Assembly: GCF_014640555.1 (NCBI RefSeq)
Contig: NZ_BMHE01000008.1
Location: 62,910-126,909, forward strand
Origin: Paenibacillus marchantiophytorum
Lineage (GTDB): Bacteria; Bacillota; Bacilli; Paenibacillales; NBRC-103111
Reading direction: 5' to 3'
DNA: 64,000 nucleotides
The position numbers were made by a program, and so were the translations under genes. A model generated the notes under the pieces. That model did not search any database, was not told the DNA's origin, and saw only the letters and a list, made by a program, of their open reading frames with translations. Shown in pieces: positions 37,259-45,799 of the stretch (the first letter of the stretch is position 1; the number at the start of each line of letters is the position of its first letter).

Positions 37259-38659
37259 TCAATGGCCGGAATCCGCGTTCTCGTTCACATAGAGTTCACT
37301 GGGTTGAATCCGATGTTGGCCGTTGTGCAGCAGTTCTGGCAAACGCCCCATCCGCTCAGCCAAACGAGAAAGCTTTTGCTCATTAAAATAAGATAACCCC
37401 GTATAAATTCGGTCCTGAAATGGCTCAAGCCATCTTGGTTCCAAACTGCCAGAGCCGAAATAAACCCCAAGCAGAGAACCGGCTGTTGCCCCAAAGCTGT
37501 CCGTATCGTTGCCTTGCATCACCTGCTTGCAAATCCCATCTCCGACATTTTCAGCAAATCGAAATGTATTCATTAAGGTGCCTATTTCCTGATAAACCTG
37601 ACAATGGCAATAATTCGCGTACTTATCGTTAATGCTCTGATAGGCTGCCAGCCAGTTGTCTGCATTCGCGACCATCTGCAGGCAATCCTGAGTAATCTCG
37701 TAGAATCGGCTCCGTCTAGGTACGAATTGCAGGGCAGTACTCATTATTTCTATCGGATCGCGCAGCACCTGCGCGACAGCAATCGCAGCAGCAATGAACA
37801 TCGTGGCGTAGATACCGGTCCGGCGGTGTGTAAAGCTTGCATCCCGCCAAGCCAGCTCAGCAGCAAGGGCTGGTTGACCAGGGCAGGCATAGCCGTAAGC
37901 GTCTGCACGAATCGCTGCACCGCATAGCTCTGTATCCTGGACCATGAAGTCAGGCCAACCCTCGATTTCAGAATGATGAAATATGTCCCTATCATGCTCC
38001 AAATAGCTCATCCCCGATCGAAGGAGGATAGCCCTCTCTGGACCCCAAGTTGTGCTTATCGGAATATGATTAATCCATAAGTCTCTTACATTTCTTTTCG
38101 TAAAACCAGTGCCGAATTGCTCTAGCGCCATCATTCCCATTAAGGTGTAATTGATATCGTCGTCAGGTGCCACGTAATGCATTCGCCCCCGGGTCGTTTC
38201 ATACCAGGACCAATGACGACGATCCAATGCACGGAGGATTTCATCAGAAATGTAATCGTTCAGTGGCCATTCCCCTACGGAAGTTAGCGCTTGACGCAAT
38301 TCCGACAGGCTGGGGTTTACCTCAATTGGCTTGCCCAACATGGAGCCGCAGACTGAAGCGAGGAATGCCGCCTCTACTCGCTTGGAGCTGTCCTTCAGAT
38401 TCAGGATTCCGACCTGTCCGAGAGGTCGAGCCGGATCGCATTCCCGCCATATCTCCTCTAAATCATTGGGTTCATAGTAAGGCCAATTGTCCCTCATTGG
38501 AATATCAACCAAGCTGTGAGCGAATTCCACATAGGCATCATAGCTTGCGGGAAGCTTTTCCAGCTTGGCTAAGTAACCCGAGGTTTGATGTCCCTGCTCG
38601 AATTTATTGCGCAGAATTCCCTCCAGTTGACGTTTAAGAAGTGCGAGTGATGGTAGCAT
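37259..38659 (-). CDS. ADP-ribosylglycohydrolase-family protein
   Basis: 466 aa, no signal peptide. After an N-terminal extension of about 90 residues comes an ARH/DraG-type fold: GSMLGKPIE (105-113), the metal-binding DDDIN (166-170) and the second metal site NDTDS (384-388). The family uses two Mg2+ or Mn2+ ions to hydrolyse N- or O-glycosidic bonds of ADP-ribose and related ribosides. It is about 150 residues longer than DraG. It lies 20 bp after the second permease of importer V, with ribokinase next. An imported riboside as substrate is the simplest reading; removal of ADP-ribose from a protein is less suggested by this context. Confidence 0.85.
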   Translation of the reverse strand: MLPSLALLKRQLEGILRNKFEQGHQTSGYLAKLEKLPASYDAYVEFAHSLVDIPMRDNWPYYEPNDLEEIWRECDPARPLGQVGILNLKDSSKRVEAAFLASVCGSMLGKPIEVNPSLSELRQALTSVGEWPLNDYISDEILRALDRRHWSWYETTRGRMHYVAPDDDINYTLMGMMALEQFGTGFTKRNVRDLWINHIPISTTWGPERAILLRSGMSYLEHDRDIFHHSEIEGWPDFMVQDTELCGAAIRADAYGYACPGQPALAAELAWRDASFTHRRTGIYATMFIAAAIAVAQVLRDPIEIMSTALQFVPRRSRFYEITQDCLQMVANADNWLAAYQSINDKYANYCHCQVYQEIGTLMNTFRFAENVGDGICKQVMQGNDTDSFGATAGSLLGVYFGSGSLEPRWLEPFQDRIYTGLSYFNEQKLSRLAERMGRLPELLHNGQHRIQPSELYVNENADSGH

Positions 38660-38679
38660 GCTGTATCTCCTTTATTTAA

Positions 38680-39564
38680 TTACTCTTTAACAGATCCTAA
38701 CGTAATCCCATGGATAAAAAATCTTTGCAAAAACGGATAAATGACTAAAACTGGAATCATTGCAATGAAGATTTTGGCTGCGTTCAACGTCTGGTTGGAA
38801 AGCTCGCTCATCTTTTGAATTTGTTCTGCTGTCATGGTTTGTGCATCAATGATAACGACCAATTGTTGAATGTAGGTTTGCAGCGGATAATGATCGCTAC
38901 TGGACATCAGCACAAGACCGTTAAAAAACTCATTCCAATGATAGACTATGCTGAATAAAGTAACCGTAGCAAGCACCGGAACAGCCAGTGGAATATAAAT
39001 TTTTACAAGCATGTACCATGGACCCGCTCCATCCACTAACGCCGCCTCTTCTAACTCCTTAGGCAGATTGCGAAAATAGTTAATAACGAGAATAACACTA
39101 AAAACCGGAACGCTATTCCCTAGCACGAGTGCCCAAATATTATTGATTAATCCGAATGATTTAACCGTTTGATACCAAGGGATCAGGCCGCCGTTAAATA
39201 GCATAGTAAAAACCAAAATCCACATGAGTACATTTCGAAAAGGCAAATCTTTCGCATTTTTGGATAACGGATAGCCCATGAGAATGATGATTACAAAATT
39301 AAGACTGGATCCTAATACGACACGCTGTATTGAAACCCAAAAAGAATTAAAAAATTTGCTGTCTCCCATAATTTCTTTATATGAACTCAAATTAAACCCC
39401 ACCGGCCATAATCCAACCTGACCCGAGGAAGCTGCTGCATTCTCACTTAACGAGATCACAAGCGTGTACCATAAAGGAAGTACACACAAAAGCGCAATGC
39501 CAACCAGAAGCACGACAAGCAAAACATCAAATGCTTTGGAGCCAAATGTTTTTTCTATAACCAT
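38680..39564 (-). CDS. Carbohydrate ABC importer permease (LplC type)
   Basis: 294 aa. Helix 1 is VLLVVLLVGIALLCVLPLWY. The EAA loop is EEAALVDGAGPWYMLVKIYIP and the C-terminus FIHGITLGSVKE is typical. It lies 60 bp after its LplB-type partner and 20 bp before the ADP-ribosylglycohydrolase-family gene. It closely resembles the importer I permease at 5214 in its conserved regions, for example the segment around HYPLQTYIQ. Confidence 0.9.
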   Translation of the reverse strand: MVIEKTFGSKAFDVLLVVLLVGIALLCVLPLWYTLVISLSENAAASSGQVGLWPVGFNLSSYKEIMGDSKFFNSFWVSIQRVVLGSSLNFVIIILMGYPLSKNAKDLPFRNVLMWILVFTMLFNGGLIPWYQTVKSFGLINNIWALVLGNSVPVFSVILVINYFRNLPKELEEAALVDGAGPWYMLVKIYIPLAVPVLATVTLFSIVYHWNEFFNGLVLMSSSDHYPLQTYIQQLVVIIDAQTMTAEQIQKMSELSNQTLNAAKIFIAMIPVLVIYPFLQRFFIHGITLGSVKE

Positions 39565-39624
39565 AGTTGTAATGCTCCTTTATTTAAACATCAATTCGAA
39601 AAGTAACCGTCACAGAGGTTACTA

Positions 39625-40515
39625 TTAAAAAATACGATAATTTGCAAATTTAGCAGCCAAGAAATAGGACGTTGTGATCAAAGTAAAACTGATAACAGAT
39701 TTTAACAGTCCAACGGCCGTTGCCAAACCATACTGTAAATTCAATAAACCGGTTCGATATACCCAGGTGTCAATAATATCACCGCTTGAATAAACAAGAG
39801 GATTATAAAGGTTAAATATTTGATCGAATCCAGCATTCAAGACATTGCCAAGACTAAGTACAGAGAGCAAAATAACCGTTGTAATAATTCCGGGCAGCGT
39901 GACATTTAGCAATTGTTGCAAACGCGACGCACCGTCAATCGCAGCCGCTTCATATAAAGAGGGATTGATGCCCGTCAAAGCCGCCAAAAAAATAATCGTG
40001 TTAAATCCAAACTCCTTCCAAACATCGCTTCCAACAACAATGAAGGGAAACAAATCTGCTCTGGCAAAAAAAACAGTAGGGCTTATACCAAACACAGACA
40101 AAATCTCGTTAATCGGTCCTTTGTAAGAAAAGATATCCAAAAGAATACCCGAAAGAATAACCCAAGATAAAAAATGAGGCAAATAAACAATCGTCTGAAT
40201 CCATCTCTTTAAAATTGTCACACGTAATTCATTCAACAACAGGGCAAAGGTAAGCGGTACGACCATATTCGCGATAATTTTCATTACAGCAATAAAAATC
40301 GTGTTAAAAAAAATCGTCTTACTATCATTAAGCGTAAACATATACTTGAAGTTTTCCAATCCAACCCACTCAGAATGAAACATGCCTAAGCCAGGATTAA
40401 AATCCTGAAAAGCAATAACGATTCCGAACATAGGAACGATACTGAATAGAGTCAACCAAATAAATCCAGGGAGGAGCATGAGATAGTAATGCTTGGCATA
40501 ACCCTTAGTTATCAT
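39625..40515 (-). CDS. Carbohydrate ABC importer permease (LplB type)
   Basis: 296 aa. Helix 1 is YYLMLLPGFIWLTLFSIVPMF. The EAA loop is YEAAAIDGASRLQQLLNVTLP and the C-terminus FLAAKFANYRIF is typical. It is close in sequence to the importer I permease at 6155 (shared FDQIFNLY/FDQVFNLY and GDI(I/L)DTWVYR-like region), which suggests duplication of a whole importer set. Confidence 0.9.
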   Translation of the reverse strand: MITKGYAKHYYLMLLPGFIWLTLFSIVPMFGIVIAFQDFNPGLGMFHSEWVGLENFKYMFTLNDSKTIFFNTIFIAVMKIIANMVVPLTFALLLNELRVTILKRWIQTIVYLPHFLSWVILSGILLDIFSYKGPINEILSVFGISPTVFFARADLFPFIVVGSDVWKEFGFNTIIFLAALTGINPSLYEAAAIDGASRLQQLLNVTLPGIITTVILLSVLSLGNVLNAGFDQIFNLYNPLVYSSGDIIDTWVYRTGLLNLQYGLATAVGLLKSVISFTLITTSYFLAAKFANYRIF

Positions 40516-40584
40516 TCTGTAATCACTTCCATTCTCGCTTGTTTAGAGAAAGGCGCCAGATTTCACTGACGCCTTTAGGGATAT

Positions 40585-42279
40585 TTATGGTTTTGCGACT
40601 TCGTCTATTTCTGCAAGAATTTGGTCTCCGCCTTGCTTCTTCCAATCGAGTACAAACTGATCGAAGGAATCTAAAGGGGCAGCCCCCATTATAATTTTGA
40701 GAAATGTTTCCTTTTCCAATTTATCCAGTGCAGCCCATCTACTTTCCATGGTCTTAGTCTGCGAATAGGTGACGCTGTAAGTTTTTTTATAAGGCTTTTG
40801 CAATGGAGAGATGCCGACGAATGTAGAATACATTCGTTTCCATACTCCCAAATCCGCATTCGGGTTCCAATACTGGATATCATAATTGTCGTAAGGCTCC
40901 AACTTAACTTTCTTTACATTTTCAGCGTCCGTTTTTAATAGGTTATATCCGGGAAGATTTAAGTCTTCCGGCTTCTTAGTGCCCGCTAAAACCTCTTTCA
41001 ACATTTTATAGGTAACATCCATTACATCCATCGAGGCAAAGACCAGACGTAATGGATAATTGCCAATCGCAACATTCACATCGAATTTCGATTCATCTCG
41101 ATACAAGAGATTTTGCATTTGAATCGCCGCTTCAGGATGCTCATAACCCTTCCGAACAACGAGATATTGGTTCGATGGGTTGCCCATATGCGGAGTAAAT
41201 TCGCCATTCACATCAAGTGGTGCGGTATAGGCCTGCCAGTTTGCCTTCGGATTATTCTTAAACGCGTCCGCTAACGGACCATACCCACCTGACCACCATA
41301 CACCAAAATAGATGCCCGATGTTCCATTTTTGATTGATTCTTGTGCATCTTTGCGAATGCTCATTTCCTTATCGATTAAACCTTTGCTATAGAAATCACG
41401 CAGCTTGGAAAGCGCTTGTTTCGTTTCAGGCTGAATGGAACCGTACGTTGCTTTGCCATTAGAGCCCTTTAGCCAATATCCAGGATAAGAATGGAATGAA
41501 GCAAAGATGGGGTCAAATCCATAGTTGTTGCTATTCGGATTAATAAAATCCGCATTGAGCTTTCCGCCTAGTTGCGGACCTGCAATACCGATGGTGTCTG
41601 CCTTCCCATTACCGTCGGGATCCTGCTCCACGAAGGCTTTGGCTACCTTTTCCAACTCATCCATCGTCTTAGGAGGCTGTAGGCCTAGCTTATCTAACCA
41701 ATCCTTGCGAATCCACATGTAATGTACCATATCTGATTCCGGTGTTACATTTGGCAAGGCATACATTTTCCCATCAACTGTAACTGATTTGAGTGCAAGC
41801 CCATTCGTTGTTTCAATAATGCCTTTAATGGTTGGCGAAGCATATTTATTATAAACATCGGTTAAATCTTCAAGCTGGCCGCTTTTTACCATTTGTCTGA
41901 ACTGCGTTTCCTTCACAACTAACGCATCAGGCAAGTCGTTACTCGCAATGGATAGATTCACCTTTTGTTCGTAATCTTTTCCTCCAGCGGCCTGCCAAAC
42001 AATCTTCGTATCAATGTTCAAGTTTTCTTTAACATAACGGGTATACTGGTTATTCTCGGGAGAATCGCCGGCCGGTAAGCTTTTATCCGACGCATCAACT
42101 TCTTTTCCAATTTTAAGCGTGATTGGTTTCTCGGATTTCCCAAATGGATCCGCAGCTTTTTGCACTGCCGCCGTTGAAGAATTCGGTGATTCTTTGGAAG
42201 AGTTTGATTGACTACATGCGGTTACTACAATTATCATTCCTGCAAGTAAAATCTGAATACCTTTTTTTGACTTGCTCAT
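40585..42279 (-). CDS. Extracellular solute-binding lipoprotein of importer V
   Basis: 564 aa from the ATG at 42279 (MSKSKKGIQ), preceded by AAGGGG; the frame is open to 42315 without a ribosome binding site. The lipobox is VVTAC with Cys at about residue 22. It belongs to the same LplA/YtcQ class as importer I (shared MWIRKDWLDKLGLQPPKTMD-like segment), so the two are probably paralogues whose substrates have diverged. It lies 158 bp after the regulator gene. The enzymes downstream suggest a ribose-containing ligand. Confidence 0.9.
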   Translation of the reverse strand: MSKSKKGIQILLAGMIIVVTACSQSNSSKESPNSSTAAVQKAADPFGKSEKPITLKIGKEVDASDKSLPAGDSPENNQYTRYVKENLNIDTKIVWQAAGGKDYEQKVNLSIASNDLPDALVVKETQFRQMVKSGQLEDLTDVYNKYASPTIKGIIETTNGLALKSVTVDGKMYALPNVTPESDMVHYMWIRKDWLDKLGLQPPKTMDELEKVAKAFVEQDPDGNGKADTIGIAGPQLGGKLNADFINPNSNNYGFDPIFASFHSYPGYWLKGSNGKATYGSIQPETKQALSKLRDFYSKGLIDKEMSIRKDAQESIKNGTSGIYFGVWWSGGYGPLADAFKNNPKANWQAYTAPLDVNGEFTPHMGNPSNQYLVVRKGYEHPEAAIQMQNLLYRDESKFDVNVAIGNYPLRLVFASMDVMDVTYKMLKEVLAGTKKPEDLNLPGYNLLKTDAENVKKVKLEPYDNYDIQYWNPNADLGVWKRMYSTFVGISPLQKPYKKTYSVTYSQTKTMESRWAALDKLEKETFLKIIMGAAPLDSFDQFVLDWKKQGGDQILAEIDEVAKP

Positions 42280-42437
42280 GTGCACCCCTTCTTTCTCTTT
42301 TAAATTAATCCACATCTAAAGGGTATCACACAAAGGCATCTAGCTAGGATAGGCGAACGTTGCATGTTTAGAGAGCCAAATGACCGACAATTAGCATGAC
42401 TTTGCGACTCTTTTTTTAACTATCAACTTTTACCCCC

Positions 42438-43850
42438 CTATTTATCGGACATATCTCTACCTGTACCCAGTGTTTGCCGATATTTGCTCGGAAGCATGTC
42501 CGTTTGCTCACGAAAGGTGCGGCTAAAATACTTTTCATCCATATACCCAACGTTTTCTGCAATCCAAAGTATTGTTTTGTTGGTATAGAGCAGAAACATC
42601 TTTGCTTTTTCGATACGAACCTGCCGTAAATAGTCACCAAAATTCATACCAACAATTTCTTTAAAGCATTGACTGAAGTAGCTTCGACTCATATTGACTC
42701 TTTTAGCAATGTTTACCGCTGTAATCTGTTGATTCATCTCTTCCTGAGCTATATACACAGCTTTAACAATACTCTCCATAACCTCTTGCGAAAAGGTAGG
42801 TTTGTCCATAGCGTTACGGATCATATTCCGTGTGTTTATAAGCCATTCATCGACTTGATACCAAAAATCAAATGAATCCAGCAGTTGAATTTTTACTAAG
42901 CTTACAGGATAAAATAATAGATTCCATTTATCGATTAACGTATACAGCAACCCGAAAAGCTTCGCCTGAGGTAACCGCATCATCTTTAAAGCATCGATAT
43001 GATGCTTAAATAAGCTGTCCTGATAAATCCATTCGTAAGACGACCATTGCTCTTTCAGATCATTTATACTTTTTTCAGACTGTACTTGCCTGAGACAGCC
43101 CCATTCTTGCAACAAAATCGGCCCCATGCTGGAATCTAAATCATAATCGTAAAAGAAATCCTTCTCTCTATATTCTCTTAACCAACGATGTACATCTTTA
43201 TGGGGCCTGCCGTAGAGACCAATCAGATTTATCAGCGCCCACCCCGATTTAGTGTTCACCTCCTGTGTAAGGCTTTCTAACCATAATTCGCTAGACTGCT
43301 CCACTGGTTGTGTCCAAAGCCAAAGGTTACTGTCCACTTCAATCATCAATTGATTCGCGTGTTCGCACCACTCATCTATCCAATAATCTCCAACATCCTT
43401 ATTTAATGAGAGCAATGCATAGCCTCGATCACTTGTATAAACCTCATTTAGATTTGTAGCTCGTTTTTGTTCTTGAGCAATCCGGTTGTAGATTCTTTCA
43501 AGCACTTCCTCAAAGCGCTCCTTTTCAAGCTGAACCTTAGCAATGTAATCAATCGCACCTAATCTAAGCGCCTCTTGGATGTATTCAAAATCCTGATGGA
43601 GGGTCAATACAACAATATAAATATGAGTGAACTCTTGACGGACCCTCTTTATTAATTCAATGCCTGACATAACAGGCATTGCAAGGTCAGTAAGCAGTAA
43701 ATCAACAGCATTAGATTCTAAAAATTCCAATGCCTTTTCGCCATTGCTTGCTTCCCCGACAACCTCCATATCGAAATTCTGCCATGGCATTGCCGATATA
43801 AGGCCCTTTCGAACTAATTTATCATCATCAACAACCATTACTTTAATCAT
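42438..43850 (-). CDS. YesN-type response regulator with AraC DNA-binding domain
   Basis: 470 aa. The receiver starts MIKVMVVDDDKLVRKG, with the phospho-acceptor Asp in LLTDLAMPVMSG. The C-terminal AraC domain shows IAKRVNMSRSYFSQCFKE and NVGYMDEKYFSRTFRE. The start ATG overlaps the kinase stop by 8 bp (ATGATTAA, 43843-43850). It sits directly upstream of importer V and should control it. Confidence 0.9.
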   Translation of the reverse strand: MIKVMVVDDDKLVRKGLISAMPWQNFDMEVVGEASNGEKALEFLESNAVDLLLTDLAMPVMSGIELIKRVRQEFTHIYIVVLTLHQDFEYIQEALRLGAIDYIAKVQLEKERFEEVLERIYNRIAQEQKRATNLNEVYTSDRGYALLSLNKDVGDYWIDEWCEHANQLMIEVDSNLWLWTQPVEQSSELWLESLTQEVNTKSGWALINLIGLYGRPHKDVHRWLREYREKDFFYDYDLDSSMGPILLQEWGCLRQVQSEKSINDLKEQWSSYEWIYQDSLFKHHIDALKMMRLPQAKLFGLLYTLIDKWNLLFYPVSLVKIQLLDSFDFWYQVDEWLINTRNMIRNAMDKPTFSQEVMESIVKAVYIAQEEMNQQITAVNIAKRVNMSRSYFSQCFKEIVGMNFGDYLRQVRIEKAKMFLLYTNKTILWIAENVGYMDEKYFSRTFREQTDMLPSKYRQTLGTGRDMSDK

Positions 43851-45591
43851 GATTAGGTTCCACCTCCGAGAGGGGCAGACTTAACAAAATGCTCGTCCCT
43901 TTCCCTACGACACTATTAATTTCCAACTTGGCCCGCTCACCATATTGCGAATCAATCATACGCTTCACATAGTTCATCCCGATGCCCATACCAACCTTCC
44001 TATTTTCAACTTCTGAGTTATTTAATAAATTTTGTATGATTTCTTCTGACATCCCCGATCCGTTATCGTGAATCGAAATATTAATCGTTTGTGTTAATTT
44101 CACCTCAACTCGGATGAAGCCATCATCGCTTAAGCCATGATAAAGCGAGTTCTCCACGAGCGGTTGAAGGATGAACCGCGGAATCGGCATTTTCAATACC
44201 TCTTCATCCACATGAATCTGCACATCAAATTGAAAATCATAACGAATTTGCTGCAAAATAAGGTATTGCCTCAATGCCTCGATTTCCTCTTGTATTGTTG
44301 AAGCTTGTCCTAGCTTGCCTAAATTATAATGCAACAGTTTATTTAAAGACGTTACAAGACGATCGATTTCGTTCTGCCCGTTCATGACAGCAAGCCAATG
44401 CACCGTATCCAACGTATTCATCAAAAAATGAGGATTGATTTGATAAAGCAATTTCTCGACTTCAAGATCAACTCTGCGCTTCTCTTTCTGCTCAACTTCC
44501 GCGAACAACTCCCAAATTTGTTCTTTCATTTGTCGAAATTGATCCAAGAGATAATCAAACTCTGGTATTCTTGTCTTTGCTATACCAGATTCGATTCGAT
44601 TTTGCGCCATCAGCTTAATTTCTTTATTGAAGCCGCTCAATGGTCGATACACCATTTTCCATAATAGCCAAGCCAGGAACAGACTCATTCCCAAAAAAAC
44701 TAACGAAAATAGTAGGATTTGAACGAACCATCGATTCATCTCTTTATTATAATCTGCTTTCGGAATCACGGAGACAATGCTCCAACCTTGATTACTTTCC
44801 TGTCTAAACCAGTAAAACCCATTTTGTGCGCCAGAAGATTTTCCATTTTCAATGCCAGGGAATGTCGTATCCATTGCATAAGTATTGGGTAATTCGCTGT
44901 AGGCAATTCTACCATCATTGTCAAGGAATATATGAGAGTTCTTAACTCCGGTTTGATCATTATTAAGGATGCTCTGTGTCAAATGGAACCCTGTTTCAAT
45001 GTAAACATAAACATCATCCCGATTAGGCAGTTCTACTTTTCTTAAAGCAGACAGCACATATTGATTATCAAATGAATTGTTGCTTACATGTGGACCATAA
45101 TAGGAAATTCCAGAGTATTGGGCAAGCAATGGCAATTTTTCCGGAGAGAAGCTATTCTTGACTCCCGAATTTTCAAGATCATAGGAATGATCATTTTGGA
45201 AATAATAGAGGGTCAATCCGATACTAGGATTCGTGAAAGTAATGAGGCTTAATTCATCCTTCAGATTGCTTTTCATTTTGACTCGTTCGTATGGTTGACT
45301 ATCTGTACTCGATAACAATTGATCTAATTTCTTGCCTACACTACCTTCAAATGCAAGCTGTTGGGATACATGGTTCAAATTGCTGATGGTGCCCTCTAAC
45401 GAGAGCTCAACTTGCTTTAAATTACTTTGAATGCCGCTTTGAATTTTATTTGTAAGAATGGAGTAGATCGTATAGTAAGAAATCAGACCTATGCTAATAA
45501 ACGGAATCAACGAGCTAAATAAGAAGATTATAATAATCCTCTTTTTTAAAGTCAGGTAATCATAAAGAAATAATTTAATATTTCTGCTCAT
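43843..45591 (-). CDS. YesM-type sensor histidine kinase
   Basis: 582 aa. Segment 1 is IIIIFLFSSLIPFISIGLISYY; the extracellular sensor spans about 40-290; segment 2 is ILLFSLVFLGMSLFLAWLLW. The H-box is INPHFLMNTLDTVHW, and the ATP-binding domain has PLVENSLYHGL, IHDNGSGM and GIGMNYVKRM. A terminator at 45721-45769 separates it from cassette VI. It is the first gene of cassette V, so the sensor pair leads the operon here, unlike cassette I where it lies in the middle. Confidence 0.9.
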   Translation of the reverse strand: MSRNIKLFLYDYLTLKKRIIIIFLFSSLIPFISIGLISYYTIYSILTNKIQSGIQSNLKQVELSLEGTISNLNHVSQQLAFEGSVGKKLDQLLSSTDSQPYERVKMKSNLKDELSLITFTNPSIGLTLYYFQNDHSYDLENSGVKNSFSPEKLPLLAQYSGISYYGPHVSNNSFDNQYVLSALRKVELPNRDDVYVYIETGFHLTQSILNNDQTGVKNSHIFLDNDGRIAYSELPNTYAMDTTFPGIENGKSSGAQNGFYWFRQESNQGWSIVSVIPKADYNKEMNRWFVQILLFSLVFLGMSLFLAWLLWKMVYRPLSGFNKEIKLMAQNRIESGIAKTRIPEFDYLLDQFRQMKEQIWELFAEVEQKEKRRVDLEVEKLLYQINPHFLMNTLDTVHWLAVMNGQNEIDRLVTSLNKLLHYNLGKLGQASTIQEEIEALRQYLILQQIRYDFQFDVQIHVDEEVLKMPIPRFILQPLVENSLYHGLSDDGFIRVEVKLTQTINISIHDNGSGMSEEIIQNLLNNSEVENRKVGMGIGMNYVKRMIDSQYGERAKLEINSVVGKGTSILLSLPLSEVEPNHD

Positions 45592-45720
45592 ATTGAAAAG
45601 TATACAAACACACGCTCCCCAAAAAAATATTTTCTGAATCTAGAAAATTGTATTATTCACTGCTTTACCATAGGTTGACCTTCTAACCAAAATAACACAG
45701 TACCCTCATTTTTAACAAGG

Positions 45721-45769
45721 AAAAGCAAAAGGCGCTATGGTTTTCAAACCATAGCACCTTCTGCTTTTT
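45721..45769 (-). terminator. Terminator after the secreted GH30 gene
   Basis: Minus-strand AAGGTGCTATGG pairs with CCATAGCGCCTT (one G-T pair) around an 8-nt loop and is followed by TTGCTTTT. It lies about 40 bp past the GH30 stop codon and ends cassette VI before the kinase gene of cassette V. Confidence 0.8.
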
Positions 45770-45799
45770 ACCAATGAACCATGATAAGTTCGGCTGCAA

